Positions 39,884 to 46,686 of a DNA stretch of 64,000 nucleotides are shown here, piece by piece. The stretch spans positions 683,994 through 747,993 of the forward strand of contig NZ_CADFEN010000001.1 of the NCBI RefSeq assembly GCF_902833145.1, written 5' to 3'. Origin of the DNA: Burkholderia sp. BCC0506 (GTDB lineage Bacteria; Pseudomonadota; Gammaproteobacteria; Burkholderiales; Burkholderiaceae). Below the pieces are notes generated by a model, which was not told the origin of the DNA, made no database searches, and worked only from the letters and a program-made list of their open reading frames with translations. Within the stretch, counting starts at the first letter, position 1. Each line of letters begins with the position of its first letter. The position numbers were made by a program, and so were the translations under genes.

Positions 39884-40195
39884 TCAGAGCCGGTTGAAGT
39901 GAAAATCGCCCGCATACGCGGTCGGTGCGCGGCGCGCCATCATCGTGTCGAACTCGGCCGCGACGCGCGTGAGCGTGCCGCGCTGCCGCTCGACGTCGGC
40001 CCGTTCGAGCGCGGCGAACGCGTCGGCGTCGAACGTCACGGTCAGCGACGCCGGATGGCCGTCGACACGAAAGCCGATATGCAGCGCGCCGGCCGGGTGC
40101 TCCTCGACATGGAACGGCATCGCGCGCGCCTCGAAATGGCGGCCGAGCGTCTCGGCGATGTCGCGCAGCATGCCGGGTTTCACGCGAATGCTCAT
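39884..40195 (-). CDS. Small hypothetical protein (103 aa)
   Basis: The function is unknown. The soluble protein contains GMLRDIAETLGRHFEAR, HIGFRVDGHPASLTVTFDADAF and a helical region ending GDFHFNRL. The strand-strand-helix arrangement with VDG..V.F.ADAF recalls the DUF1488/DUF3022-like proteins at 26369 and 36430, but homology is uncertain. ATG 40195 follows GGAGGGCC and overlaps the stop of the upstream Pro-rich gene (ATGA). The longer frame to 40570 is arginine-rich and rejected. Confidence 0.6.
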   Translation of the reverse strand: MSIRVKPGMLRDIAETLGRHFEARAMPFHVEEHPAGALHIGFRVDGHPASLTVTFDADAFAALERADVERQRGTLTRVAAEFDTMMARRAPTAYAGDFHFNRL

Positions 40196-40464
40196 CGCAG
40201 GCCCTCCGTTCGCGGTCGCGGCGCCACGTTCACCGGCACCACGCTCACCGGCACCACGCTCACCGGCGGCGCGCGAACGGGCGGCTCGCGCGACGGCGGA
40301 TCGCGCTCGGGCGGCGCATGCCCGGGCGGGTCGCCTTCCGGTTGCCGGTACGGCTCGGGCATGTCCGGCGGCACGTCGTCGGGATCGGGCGGCTCGGGGT
40401 CCGGCTCGACGTCGGGAAGCGGCGGTTCGGGCCGTTGCAGCCATTGCACGGGTTCGTGTTTCAT
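40192..40464 (-). CDS. Proline-rich hypothetical protein (90 aa)
   Basis: About a third of the residues are proline. The N-terminal part is acidic (LPDVEPDPEPPDPDDVPPDM), followed by charged PPERDPP repeats and a repeated VSVVPVSVVPV segment encoded by a short tandem DNA repeat around 40225-40265. It has no signal peptide and no recognised family. The disordered composition lowers confidence, but ATG 40464 has GGAA upstream, the stop overlaps the next gene, and a perfect -24/-12 promoter lies 60 bases upstream. Confidence 0.55.
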   Translation of the reverse strand: MKHEPVQWLQRPEPPLPDVEPDPEPPDPDDVPPDMPEPYRQPEGDPPGHAPPERDPPSREPPVRAPPVSVVPVSVVPVNVAPRPRTEGLR

Positions 40465-40525
40465 CGGCGTTCCATCGTGGCGGGGTTCGGGTCGGATCGG
40501 CGCGATCGCCGTGTACCGGCGGTTC

Positions 40526-40539
40526 GCAAACCGCGTGCC
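40526..40539 (-). promoter_or_regulatory. Sigma-54 type promoter for the 40464-38945 operon
   Basis: The minus strand reads CGGCACGCGGTTTGCG, a perfect match. The predicted start is near 40514, 50 bases before ATG 40464. Confidence 0.75.
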
Positions 40540-40634
40540 GTCCGTTCACGTCGCCGCATGCGGGGTTCACGCGGGGATCGATACGCAGGCGCGCGGTCCG
40601 ACGCGAAGCGCCATGCCTTCGCTACACCGCACGC

Positions 40635-40647
40635 TGCAAATCTTGCA
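40635..40647. promoter_or_regulatory. Candidate upstream activator dyad (perfect)
   Basis: TGCAAATCTTGCA is a perfect inverted repeat (TGCAA-N3-TTGCA), 96 bases upstream of the -24 at 40539. It is the cleanest of three such sites and lies between the 40657 gene's stop and the promoter. Confidence 0.45.
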
Positions 40648-40656
40648 AGCGCGCCG

Positions 40657-40959
40657 CTACGCGTCGTACGCAGCCATCACGAGCCACAGCTCGCGGCCGT
40701 CGTCCCGCACCCGCGCGGCGAGCGCATACGGGTCGGACGGCTCGCACGCGCGCTGCAGCGCGAAGCGCGCGGGCTCGGTCGCGCCGAACGTCTCGTCGCC
40801 GAGCGGCCGCACGTCGGCCTTGCCTTCGAACATCCGGCGCTCGGGCCGGTAGATCAGCGGTTCGCGCTTCCACGTATCGAAATGGCTCTTCACCGAATCG
40901 AATCCGCCGCCGCATACGTTGACCTCGTAGCGCACCCCTGGTCGTCGTTTCGGAATCAT
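40657..40959 (-). CDS. Small hypothetical protein (100 aa)
   Basis: I do not recognise the family. The soluble protein contains YEVNVCGGGFDSVKSHFDTWKREPLIY, MFEGKADVRPLGDETFG and ends with a strand DGRELWLVMAAYDA, suggesting a compact alpha/beta fold. ATG 40959 follows GGGAGGCACGACG. It is a single-gene unit with a perfect -24/-12 promoter and a leader of about 78 bases. Confidence 0.7.
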   Translation of the reverse strand: MIPKRRPGVRYEVNVCGGGFDSVKSHFDTWKREPLIYRPERRMFEGKADVRPLGDETFGATEPARFALQRACEPSDPYALAARVRDDGRELWLVMAAYDA

Positions 40960-41048
40960 CGTCGTGCCTCCCGCTTGATGCGGCCGCGGCAGTCATCCGC
41001 TGTCGCGGCCGCGTCGTCATCGTCGTCGTGGTCGTCGCCGTTGCAGCG

Positions 41049-41062
41049 GCAAGTCGCGTGCC
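41049..41062 (-). promoter_or_regulatory. Sigma-54 type promoter for the 100-aa gene
   Basis: The minus strand reads CGGCACGCGACTTGCC. The predicted start is near 41037. Its -24 lies only 15 bases from the -24 of the divergent promoter at 41077. Confidence 0.7.
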
Positions 41063-41076
41063 GTGCGGGCGAACCG

Positions 41077-41090
41077 GGCACGCCGGTTGC
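41077..41090 (+). promoter_or_regulatory. Sigma-54 type promoter for the 84-aa hydrophilic gene
   Basis: GGGCACGCCGGTTGCG is a perfect GGCACG/TTGC pair. The predicted start near 41102 is 28 bases before ATG 41130. Confidence 0.75.
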
Positions 41091-41129
41091 GACACAGGCC
41101 GATCATCGTCACCGATACGGAGCACCGCC

Positions 41130-41384
41130 ATGAAGGATTCGACCCGGCACGGCCACGACGCACCGGCGCACGAGCGGCAGCCCGATCCGCAACCGCCGCT
41201 GAAGGACCAGGACCGCACGCACACGCGCCATTCGGAACGTCACATCGACAAGCAGCTGGAGGACACGTTTCCGGCCAGCGACCCGCCCGCCACCGGCGGC
41301 GTCACGCGCATCGAGCCCGACACGCCGCCCGGCACGCACGACGACGGGCCGTGGCAGGACAAGCGCAAGCGCGACGACGCGTGA
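41130..41384 (+). CDS. Small hydrophilic protein with DTFPASDPP motif
   Basis: The 84-residue protein is strongly hydrophilic (His, Asp, Arg, Pro) and probably disordered. Its only recognisable feature is DKQLEDTFPASDPPATGG, a short motif common in small proteobacterial stress proteins of unknown function. ATG 41130 follows CGGAGCACCGCC. A promoter precedes it directly, and the downstream CBS gene has its own. Confidence 0.65.
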   Translation: MKDSTRHGHDAPAHERQPDPQPPLKDQDRTHTRHSERHIDKQLEDTFPASDPPATGGVTRIEPDTPPGTHDDGPWQDKRKRDDA

Positions 41385-41404
41385 CGGGGCGCGCCGCGCA
41401 CCCC

Positions 41405-41418
41405 GGCATGCGCTTTGC
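41405..41418 (+). promoter_or_regulatory. Sigma-54 type promoter for the CBS gene
   Basis: CGGCATGCGCTTTGCT has the consensus spacing and a perfect -12. The predicted start near 41430 is 46 bases before ATG 41476. Confidence 0.7.
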
Positions 41419-41475
41419 TGGATCGCGAAAGCGCCGCAACGGCCCATTGCTTCACCCACCCGCAAGGAGAACTTC

Positions 41476-41907
41476 ATGCATCGCGTCAACGAAATCATGT
41501 CGCAGGACGTCGTGCGGATCTCGCCGACCGACTCGATCCGTCACGCCGCCCAACTGATGGAGCGCTACGACATCGGCGCGCTGCCCGTGTGCGACAACAA
41601 CCGGCTGGTCGGGATGGTGACGGACCGCGATCTCGCGGTGCGCGCGATCTCGGCCGGCAAGCCGCCGGAGACGCGGATCCACGAGGTCGCGTCCGGCCCG
41701 ATCGAATGGTGCTTCGACGACGATTCGCTGGACGAGATCCAGCACTACATGGCCGACGCGCAACTGCGCCGGCTGCCCGTCGTCGATCACGACAAGCGAC
41801 TCGTCGGCATGCTGTCGCTCGCCGACATCGCGACGCGCACGGCCAGCCCCGAGCGCGACGACGTGGCGAACACGCTCGAAGGCGTGTCGCAACCGAAGCA
41901 GACGTGA
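41476..41907 (+). CDS. Tandem CBS-domain protein
   Basis: The 143-residue protein is two CBS domains: residues about 1-65 (VNEIMSQDVVRISPTDSI, GALPVCDNNRLVGMVTDRDL) and about 70-132 (DDSLDEIQHYMADAQLRRLPVVDHDKRLVGMLSLADIA). Stand-alone CBS pairs bind adenosine nucleotides and sense energy state. No catalytic domain is attached, so a partner protein is expected. ATG 41476 follows AAGGAGAACTTC. The next gene follows after 91 bases. Confidence 0.9.
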   Translation: MHRVNEIMSQDVVRISPTDSIRHAAQLMERYDIGALPVCDNNRLVGMVTDRDLAVRAISAGKPPETRIHEVASGPIEWCFDDDSLDEIQHYMADAQLRRLPVVDHDKRLVGMLSLADIATRTASPERDDVANTLEGVSQPKQT

Positions 41908-41998
41908 CGGAGCGGCTTGCGCTTCGCCCCGCCCACCCCGCGCGACCCGCAGGGCCCATCCCGGGCACGGTCGCGCCCCACGCAGCCAGGAGGAAACC

Positions 41999-42475
41999 AT
42001 GCAGACTCCCGATCAAGGTCAGACCCGCATCATCGGCAAGGGCGCCGCGACGGCGGCCGGCCCCGGCCCCGACGTGATGGCGGCCGATACGCTGGAAGGC
42101 GACAAGGTCTATACGACCGACGGCGACGATGTCGGCAAGATCAAGGACATCATGCTCGACGTGCGCTCCGGCCGCATCGCGTACGCGGTGCTGTCGAGCG
42201 GCGGCATCCTCGGCATCGGCGACAAGCTGCACGCGATTCCGTGGAGCGCGCTGACGCTCGACACCGAGCGCAAGTGCTTCCTGCTGTCGGTATCGTCGGA
42301 GCGCATTCGCAACGCGCCGGGGTTCGACAAGGACCACTGGCCGGCCATGGCCGATCCGCAATGGGCCGAGCCGCTGCACGAGTTCTACGGCAGCACGCCG
42401 TACTGGAGCGCCGGCGACGAACTCGGGCTGACCGACCCGACCGAAGACCTGAACGACCCGCGCGGTCGCCACTGA
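41999..42475 (+). CDS. PRC-barrel domain protein
   Basis: The 158-residue protein has a PRC-barrel at about residues 28-105: DTLEGDKVYTTDGDDVGKIKDIMLDV, then GRIAYAVLSSGGILGIGDKLHAIPW. The C-terminal 50 residues contain a conserved aromatic tail (HWPAMADPQWAEPLHEFYG). PRC barrels mediate protein-protein contacts; this type is common in stress clusters. ATG 41999 follows CCAGGAGGAAACC. No convincing -24/-12 was found directly upstream, so it is probably co-transcribed with the CBS gene. A terminator hairpin follows. Confidence 0.85.
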   Translation: MQTPDQGQTRIIGKGAATAAGPGPDVMAADTLEGDKVYTTDGDDVGKIKDIMLDVRSGRIAYAVLSSGGILGIGDKLHAIPWSALTLDTERKCFLLSVSSERIRNAPGFDKDHWPAMADPQWAEPLHEFYGSTPYWSAGDELGLTDPTEDLNDPRGRH

Positions 42476-42516
42476 GCACCACGACGCGGCGCCGGTGCGC
42501 CGGCGCGTGCGTGCGA

Positions 42517-42546
42517 CACGCCCCGCCCCGCGCGGGGTGTTTTTTT
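42517..42546 (+). terminator. Rho-independent terminator after the PRC-barrel gene
   Basis: A G/C-rich hairpin (stem CCCCG 42521-42525 with CGGGG 42533-42537, extended by ACG/TGT) is followed by seven T residues at 42540-42546. It ends the CBS-PRC unit and separates it from the convergent response regulator. Confidence 0.75.
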
Positions 42547-42596
42547 GTCTGCCGTCCGGCGGCGCGGGCGCCGCGCCCGGCACGCCGTCCGCCTTT

Positions 42597-43076
42597 TTAC
42601 AAGGGTCGTGTAACCTCCCCGTCCGGCTTCACGGCGCCGCCGCTGGCCGATTCGAGGTAGCCCAGCAGCCGGTGCGGTGTCAGCGGTTTCACGCAATGCG
42701 CGTCGAAGCCGGCCTCCTTCGCCCGCTCGCAATCCCGCCGCGACACGAGCCCGCTGCATGCGATCAGCAGCATGTCCGACGTTTTCGGATCGCCGCGCAG
42801 CCGCGCGGCGAGCTGCAACCCGTCGAGGCCCGGCATCGCGATGTCGAGCACCACCGCGAACGGCTGCCAGTCGCGCGCGACGTCGCACACCGCGAACGGA
42901 TCGTCGGCGACCCGGCACTCGAAGCCGCGCGCCTCGAGCAGCAGGCGCAGCGCATCGGCCGCATCGCGATAGTCGTCGACGACCAGCACGCGGCGCGGGC
43001 GGCGCGGCACGCTGTCGGGTGCGCGCCACAACAGCACGTCGTCGGCGGCCGGATCGTCGCCGGAGTCGGGTTGCAT
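42597..43076 (-). CDS. Single-domain response regulator (CheY-like)
   Basis: The 159-residue protein is a receiver domain with a 25-residue N-terminal tail and a short C-terminal tail. It has RRVLVVDDYRDAADAL, the phosphoacceptor Asp78 in VVLDIAMPGLDG, and Lys in CVKPLTPHRLL. No output domain is present, so it works by protein contact or as a phosphate sink. ATG 43076 follows ACAGGAGAAGCACG. It is divergent to udgX from overlapping promoters. The hybrid kinase at 52719 is a possible partner, but only by proximity. Confidence 0.85.
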   Translation of the reverse strand: MQPDSGDDPAADDVLLWRAPDSVPRRPRRVLVVDDYRDAADALRLLLEARGFECRVADDPFAVCDVARDWQPFAVVLDIAMPGLDGLQLAARLRGDPKTSDMLLIACSGLVSRRDCERAKEAGFDAHCVKPLTPHRLLGYLESASGGAVKPDGEVTRPL

Positions 43077-43133
43077 CGTGCTTCTCCTGTCGTTGGACGG
43101 ATGGGCCACGCAAGGCGCGCGCCCATACCGACT

Positions 43134-43147
43134 GCATGCGGCATGCC
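43134..43147 (-). promoter_or_regulatory. Sigma-54 type promoter for the response regulator, overlapping the udgX promoter
   Basis: The minus strand reads CGGCATGCCGCATGCA: good -24, with ATGC at -12. The predicted start is near 43122, 46 bases before ATG 43076. The -24 uses the palindrome GGCATGCC that also serves the opposite promoter. Confidence 0.45.
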
Positions 43148-43153
43148 GGTTGC
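43140..43153 (+). promoter_or_regulatory. Sigma-54 type promoter for the udgX operon
   Basis: CGGCATGCCGGTTGCT has a perfect -12 and consensus spacing. The predicted start near 43165 is 23 bases before ATG 43188. Confidence 0.7.
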
Positions 43154-43187
43154 TGCACCGTTCGCATCGTCGACCCAGGAGTCTTTC

Positions 43188-43313
43188 ATGCGCCCGATGC
43201 GGCTTCGATCGTCCGGTTTGCTTCCCTTCGCGCGTGCGACCGCGCGTGCGCCGGCATGTTCCGCGCGATCGCGGCTCGGCACGCGTTCGGCCGGCACCGG
43301 AGGCGCCGCATGA
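43188..43313 (+). CDS. Short open reading frame coupled to udgX (41 aa, possible leader)
   Basis: A 41-codon frame starts at ATG 43188 after CAGGAG with 6-base spacing and ends in TGA overlapping the udgX ATG (ATGA). The peptide is basic, serine- and alanine-rich (MRPMRLRSSGLLPFARATARA at the start) and has no recognised family. It could be a leader that couples translation into udgX, or a real small protein. Position, ribosome site and overlap support translation. Confidence 0.45.
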   Translation: MRPMRLRSSGLLPFARATARAPACSARSRLGTRSAGTGGAA

Positions 43314-43981
43314 CCCGCAACACGCCCGACCGCCCGGCACCCGCGTCGCCGCCGCCCGACGACGACGCTCCGGCCACGCTCGATGCGTGCCGCCGCTGCG
43401 CGCTGTGGGAACACGCGACGCAGCCGGTGCCGGGGGCCGGGCCGGACGACGCACCGATCATGCTGGTCGGCGAGCAGCCGGGCGACCAGGAGGACCGCGC
43501 GGGCCTGCCGTTCGTCGGCGCGGCCGGTCGCATGCTCGATCGCGCCCTCGACGAAGCCGGCATCGACCGCACGCACGTGTACCTGACGAACGCGGTCAAG
43601 CACTTCAAATGGGAACCGCGCGGCAAGCGGCGGCTGCACAAGACGCCCGCGCAGCGCGAGGTGGCCGCATGCCGCTACTGGCTCGAACGCGAGCTGGACA
43701 CCGTGCAGCCGCGCGTGGTGGTCGCGCTCGGCGCGACGGCGCTGCGCGCGGTGCTGCAGGACAACGACGCGACGCTCGAGCGCACGCGCGCACCGGTGCG
43801 CACCGACGACGGCCGGCTCGTCGTCGCGACCTATCATCCGTCGTACGTGCTGCGCACGCGCGGCGCCGATTCCCGCGAACGCGCCTACCGCACGCTGGTC
43901 GACGCGTTGCGCACCGCGTCGCGCCTCGCGCGCGAGCGGCGCCACGGCAGCGGGCGGCCGTCGCACGGGGACGCCGGATGA
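43310..43981 (+). CDS. udgX: UdgX-type uracil-DNA-binding protein
   Basis: The 223-residue protein belongs to the uracil-DNA glycosylase superfamily (family-4-like) with GEQPGDQEDRAGLPFVGAAG as motif A and the insertion GKRRLH, whose His110 corresponds to the histidine that forms a covalent link to uracil-containing DNA in Mycobacterium smegmatis UdgX (motif KRRIH). The downstream motif TYHPSYVLR is the second active-site loop. It is therefore predicted to bind uracil-DNA irreversibly rather than turn over. Likely start ATG 43310 follows CGGAGGCGCCGC. Its stop overlaps the NRAMP gene. Confidence 0.88.
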   Translation: MTRNTPDRPAPASPPPDDDAPATLDACRRCALWEHATQPVPGAGPDDAPIMLVGEQPGDQEDRAGLPFVGAAGRMLDRALDEAGIDRTHVYLTNAVKHFKWEPRGKRRLHKTPAQREVAACRYWLERELDTVQPRVVVALGATALRAVLQDNDATLERTRAPVRTDDGRLVVATYHPSYVLRTRGADSRERAYRTLVDALRTASRLARERRHGSGRPSHGDAG

Positions 43982-45270
43982 GCGGACTGAACGAAGACGC
44001 GCGGCCGGCGGCCGACGCGCCGCGGCCTGCCGCGAAACCGTGGTATCGGCGGCTGGGCCCGGGCCTGCTCGCGGGGGCGTCGGATGCCGATCCGAGCAAC
44101 GTCGCCGTCTACGCGCAGGCGGGCAGCCAGTTCGGTTTCAACATGCTGTGGATGATCGTCGTCACGCTGCCGATGATGGTCGCCGTGCAGCTCGCGTCGG
44201 CGTTCATCGGGCGCCGCAATCGCGAAGGGCTCGTGGCCGGCATCCGCGCGCATTTTTCCGATCGCCTCGCGAAGACGCTGATCGCGATGGTCGTGATCGT
44301 CAACGTCGTGAACGTCGGCGCCGATCTCGCGGCGATGGGCGACGCGACGGCGCTCGTCGCCGGCGGCCGCAGCTACTGGTATGCGCCGCTCTACGGGATC
44401 GCATCGCTCGCGTTGCAGGTGACGCTGTCGTACGAACGCTATGCGCGCTGGTTGAAATGGATGACGCTCGGCCTGATCGCGTACGTGCTCGAGCTCGGCT
44501 TCGTGCACATCGACTGGGGCAACCTGCTGCATGCGCTCGTGCTGCCGCGGATCGCGTTCACGCACGACTATGCGACCACCGCGGTCGCCGTGCTCGGCAC
44601 GACGCTGAGCCCGTACCTGTTCGTGTGGCAGGCCGCGCTCGAAGTCGAGGAAACCACGGCCGAGCGACAGGACGGCGAGCGCAACACGCGCCGCGAGACC
44701 GAACGGCGCATTGCCTTCGACACGTGGACCGGCATGATCGTCACCAACGCGGTGTCGTTCTGCATCATGGTGATCGGCGCGGCGGTTTTCTTCACGCACG
44801 GCAGGCACGACATCGGCAGCACCGCGCAGGCAGCCGAGGCATTGCGGCCGCTCGCCGGCGAAGCCGCGTTCGTGGTGTTCGCGTTCGGCATCGTCGGCTG
44901 CGGGCTGCTTGCGATCCCCGCATTCGCGGGCAGCGCCGCGTACGGTTGCGCGGAAGCGTGGCGGTTTCGCGAAGGGCTGAACGAGCCCGTGCGACGCGCG
45001 CCCGCGTTCTACACGGTGCTGGCGCTGTGCGTGATCGTCGGCATCGCGATCTGCTTCAGCCCGATCGACCCGATCCGCGCGTTGTACTGGAGCGCCGTGC
45101 TCAACGGCGTCGCGGCGGTGCCGATGCTCGTGCTCGTGATGCTGCTGTCGCACAAGCGCGATGCGGCCGGCCAGCCCGGCAGCGGGCCGGTATCGAAAGT
45201 GTTCGGCTGGCTGGCGGTCGCGCTGATGGCGGCGTCGGTGGTGACGATGATCGTCGACGTGCTGACGTGA
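43978..45270 (+). CDS. NRAMP-family divalent metal transporter (variant)
   Basis: The 430-residue inner-membrane protein has about 11 segments. The first carries ASDADPSNVAVYAQAG, equivalent to the NRAMP metal-binding DPGN, here DPSN. The sixth, GTTLSPYLFVWQAALEVEE, lacks the methionine of the canonical MPH motif, so selectivity for Mn/Fe is doubtful and Mg or other ions are possible. ATG 43978 overlaps the udgX stop, so both are made from one message. A hairpin lies just after the gene. Confidence 0.85.
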   Translation: MSGLNEDARPAADAPRPAAKPWYRRLGPGLLAGASDADPSNVAVYAQAGSQFGFNMLWMIVVTLPMMVAVQLASAFIGRRNREGLVAGIRAHFSDRLAKTLIAMVVIVNVVNVGADLAAMGDATALVAGGRSYWYAPLYGIASLALQVTLSYERYARWLKWMTLGLIAYVLELGFVHIDWGNLLHALVLPRIAFTHDYATTAVAVLGTTLSPYLFVWQAALEVEETTAERQDGERNTRRETERRIAFDTWTGMIVTNAVSFCIMVIGAAVFFTHGRHDIGSTAQAAEALRPLAGEAAFVVFAFGIVGCGLLAIPAFAGSAAYGCAEAWRFREGLNEPVRRAPAFYTVLALCVIVGIAICFSPIDPIRALYWSAVLNGVAAVPMLVLVMLLSHKRDAAGQPGSGPVSKVFGWLAVALMAASVVTMIVDVLT

Positions 45271-45289
45271 CCGACGAAGGGAGATGAAC

Positions 45290-45309
45290 GAGGTTGCGTG
45301 CGCAACCTC
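45290..45309. terminator. Hairpin after the NRAMP gene
   Basis: GAGGTTGC (45290-45297) and GCAACCTC (45302-45309) form a perfect 8-base stem with a GTGC loop. There is no T-run on either strand, so it may be an RNA-stabilising or weak bidirectional terminator between convergent genes. Confidence 0.45.
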
Positions 45310-45366
45310 ATCGGGCAACCGCTCGGGCCGGCGAGCGGGCGGTCGCGCCGCCCGCCGGCCCGGCCG

Positions 45367-45978
45367 TTACATCATCTTGCCGCGCGAGCGCTCGGCACGT
45401 GCCGCATCGGCGGCGGACTCCACCTTCTTCACTTCCTCCGGCGGCGGCAGCACCGCCTTGAAGCCCATCGACTCGATCCACATTTCACGCGCCCAGCCAC
45501 GCGTGTGATACAGGTGATGATCCTCGTCGGCCTCGACTTCGTCGTGCGCCGCCTTCAGCGCCTTCGCGGCGTCGCTGTCGGGCAACTGGTCGGCCGCGTA
45601 GCCGATCAGCTCCCAGTTCAGGTGGTCCTTCGTCTCGGCCAGCACCACGCACTCGGCCGCGACGACCTGCGCGACGGCCGGGTCGGCCTGCTGCTTCGCC
45701 TGCTCGATCACCTGCACCAGCGACTGGCCGGTCGCGGCCACCGCGGCGCGACCCGGCGATTGCGCATCGGGATCGAGGCCGAGCGTCTCGAATACCTTGC
45801 GCAGCACCTCCTGGTGATGCAGCGTCTCGCGATGGTACTTCTCCCATTCCTTGTGCAGGTCCTCGTCGGTCGCGCACTGGAGCGCGGCCTCGTACACCTT
45901 CGCGCCGCCAAGCTCGGTCTCGTAAGCCTGGCAGAGCAGTTCGAGGATACCTTCGTGCTTCGATTGCCGTTGGGCCAT
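45367..45978 (-). CDS. Helical, ferritin-like hypothetical protein
   Basis: The 203-residue protein is all-helical with acidic/His pairs spaced as in ferritin-like di-iron proteins: YETELGGAKVYEAAL, EKYHRETLHHQEVLRKV, AAECVVLAETKDHLNWELI and HDEVEADEDHHLYH. No family name is certain. The C-terminal 35 residues are lysine/arginine-rich. ATG 45978 follows CGGAGAAGCAGTC. It is the third gene in a unit with the DUF4142 and SDR genes. Confidence 0.7.
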   Translation of the reverse strand: MAQRQSKHEGILELLCQAYETELGGAKVYEAALQCATDEDLHKEWEKYHRETLHHQEVLRKVFETLGLDPDAQSPGRAAVAATGQSLVQVIEQAKQQADPAVAQVVAAECVVLAETKDHLNWELIGYAADQLPDSDAAKALKAAHDEVEADEDHHLYHTRGWAREMWIESMGFKAVLPPPEEVKKVESAADAARAERSRGKMM

Positions 45979-46037
45979 GACTGCTTCTCCGAAAAAGCGG
46001 GCCGCGCGTGCGGCCCGGGGGTTGAACCGGGCGCGCG

Positions 46038-46652
46038 TTATTGCGCGCCCGCCTTGCGTGCGACCGTCTCCGCCATGCTCAGGTGATGCTTGAGCGTCGG
46101 CAGCGTGGACTTCGCGAACGCGCGCAGTTGCGCGTCCTTGCCGTCGCGCGCTTCGTCCTCGAACAACGCGACCGCCTTCTTGTGCGCATCGGGGCCGGCC
46201 GCCGCGAGATACGCGCTGTCGAAGTCGCGCCCGCTCTTGCCGCGCAGCGCCTCGACGTCGGGGTCCGAGAGCGGGTCGACCTGCGGCTTCATGCCCTTGC
46301 GCGCGGCGATTTCGCTGAGCTTCGCGTTCGCCTTGCCGTGATCCGCGACCATCCGTTTCGCGAACGCCCGTACGTCCGGCGACTGCGCCTGCTTCAGCGC
46401 GAGCTGGCTGGCCTGCACTTCGGCCTTGCCGGCCATCGCGGCCTTGTCGACGAACTCCGCGTCGGCGCCCTTCGGCGCTTTCGCGATGCCGGGGTCGCCC
46501 GCGGCGCCCGCGCCCGACGACGGATTGATCACGCCGCCCGGCACGTGCGAATTCGACGCGGGCGGCTCGCTCGGCATCTGCGCGCGGGCGAGCCCCGATG
46601 CGGCGAGCACGCCGGCGGCGAGCGCCGCGATCGTCCAGTTGGGTTGTCTCAT
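46038..46652 (-). CDS. DUF4142 family secreted protein
   Basis: The 204-residue protein has a signal peptide (AALAAGVLAASGLARA, cleavage after ARA-Q), a 35-residue flexible linker and a DUF4142 four-helix domain: FVDKAAMAGKAEVQASQLALKQ, VRAFAKRMVADHGKANAKL and ending LPTLKHHLSMAETVA. The family is periplasmic, ferritin-like in fold and stress-associated. ATG 46652 follows CCAGGAGAAAGCAG. It lies 34 bases after the SDR gene. Confidence 0.85.
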   Translation of the reverse strand: MRQPNWTIAALAAGVLAASGLARAQMPSEPPASNSHVPGGVINPSSGAGAAGDPGIAKAPKGADAEFVDKAAMAGKAEVQASQLALKQAQSPDVRAFAKRMVADHGKANAKLSEIAARKGMKPQVDPLSDPDVEALRGKSGRDFDSAYLAAAGPDAHKKAVALFEDEARDGKDAQLRAFAKSTLPTLKHHLSMAETVARKAGAQ

Positions 46653-46686
46653 CTGCTTTCTCCTGGTGCTTGCGTGGAAACAGCCA

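Noticed and set aside
41908-41998. Sigma-54 promoter directly before the PRC-barrel gene
   Set aside because: GGGCACGG is present, but no GC follows at the required spacing with a TTGC-like -12; co-transcription with the CBS gene is simpler.
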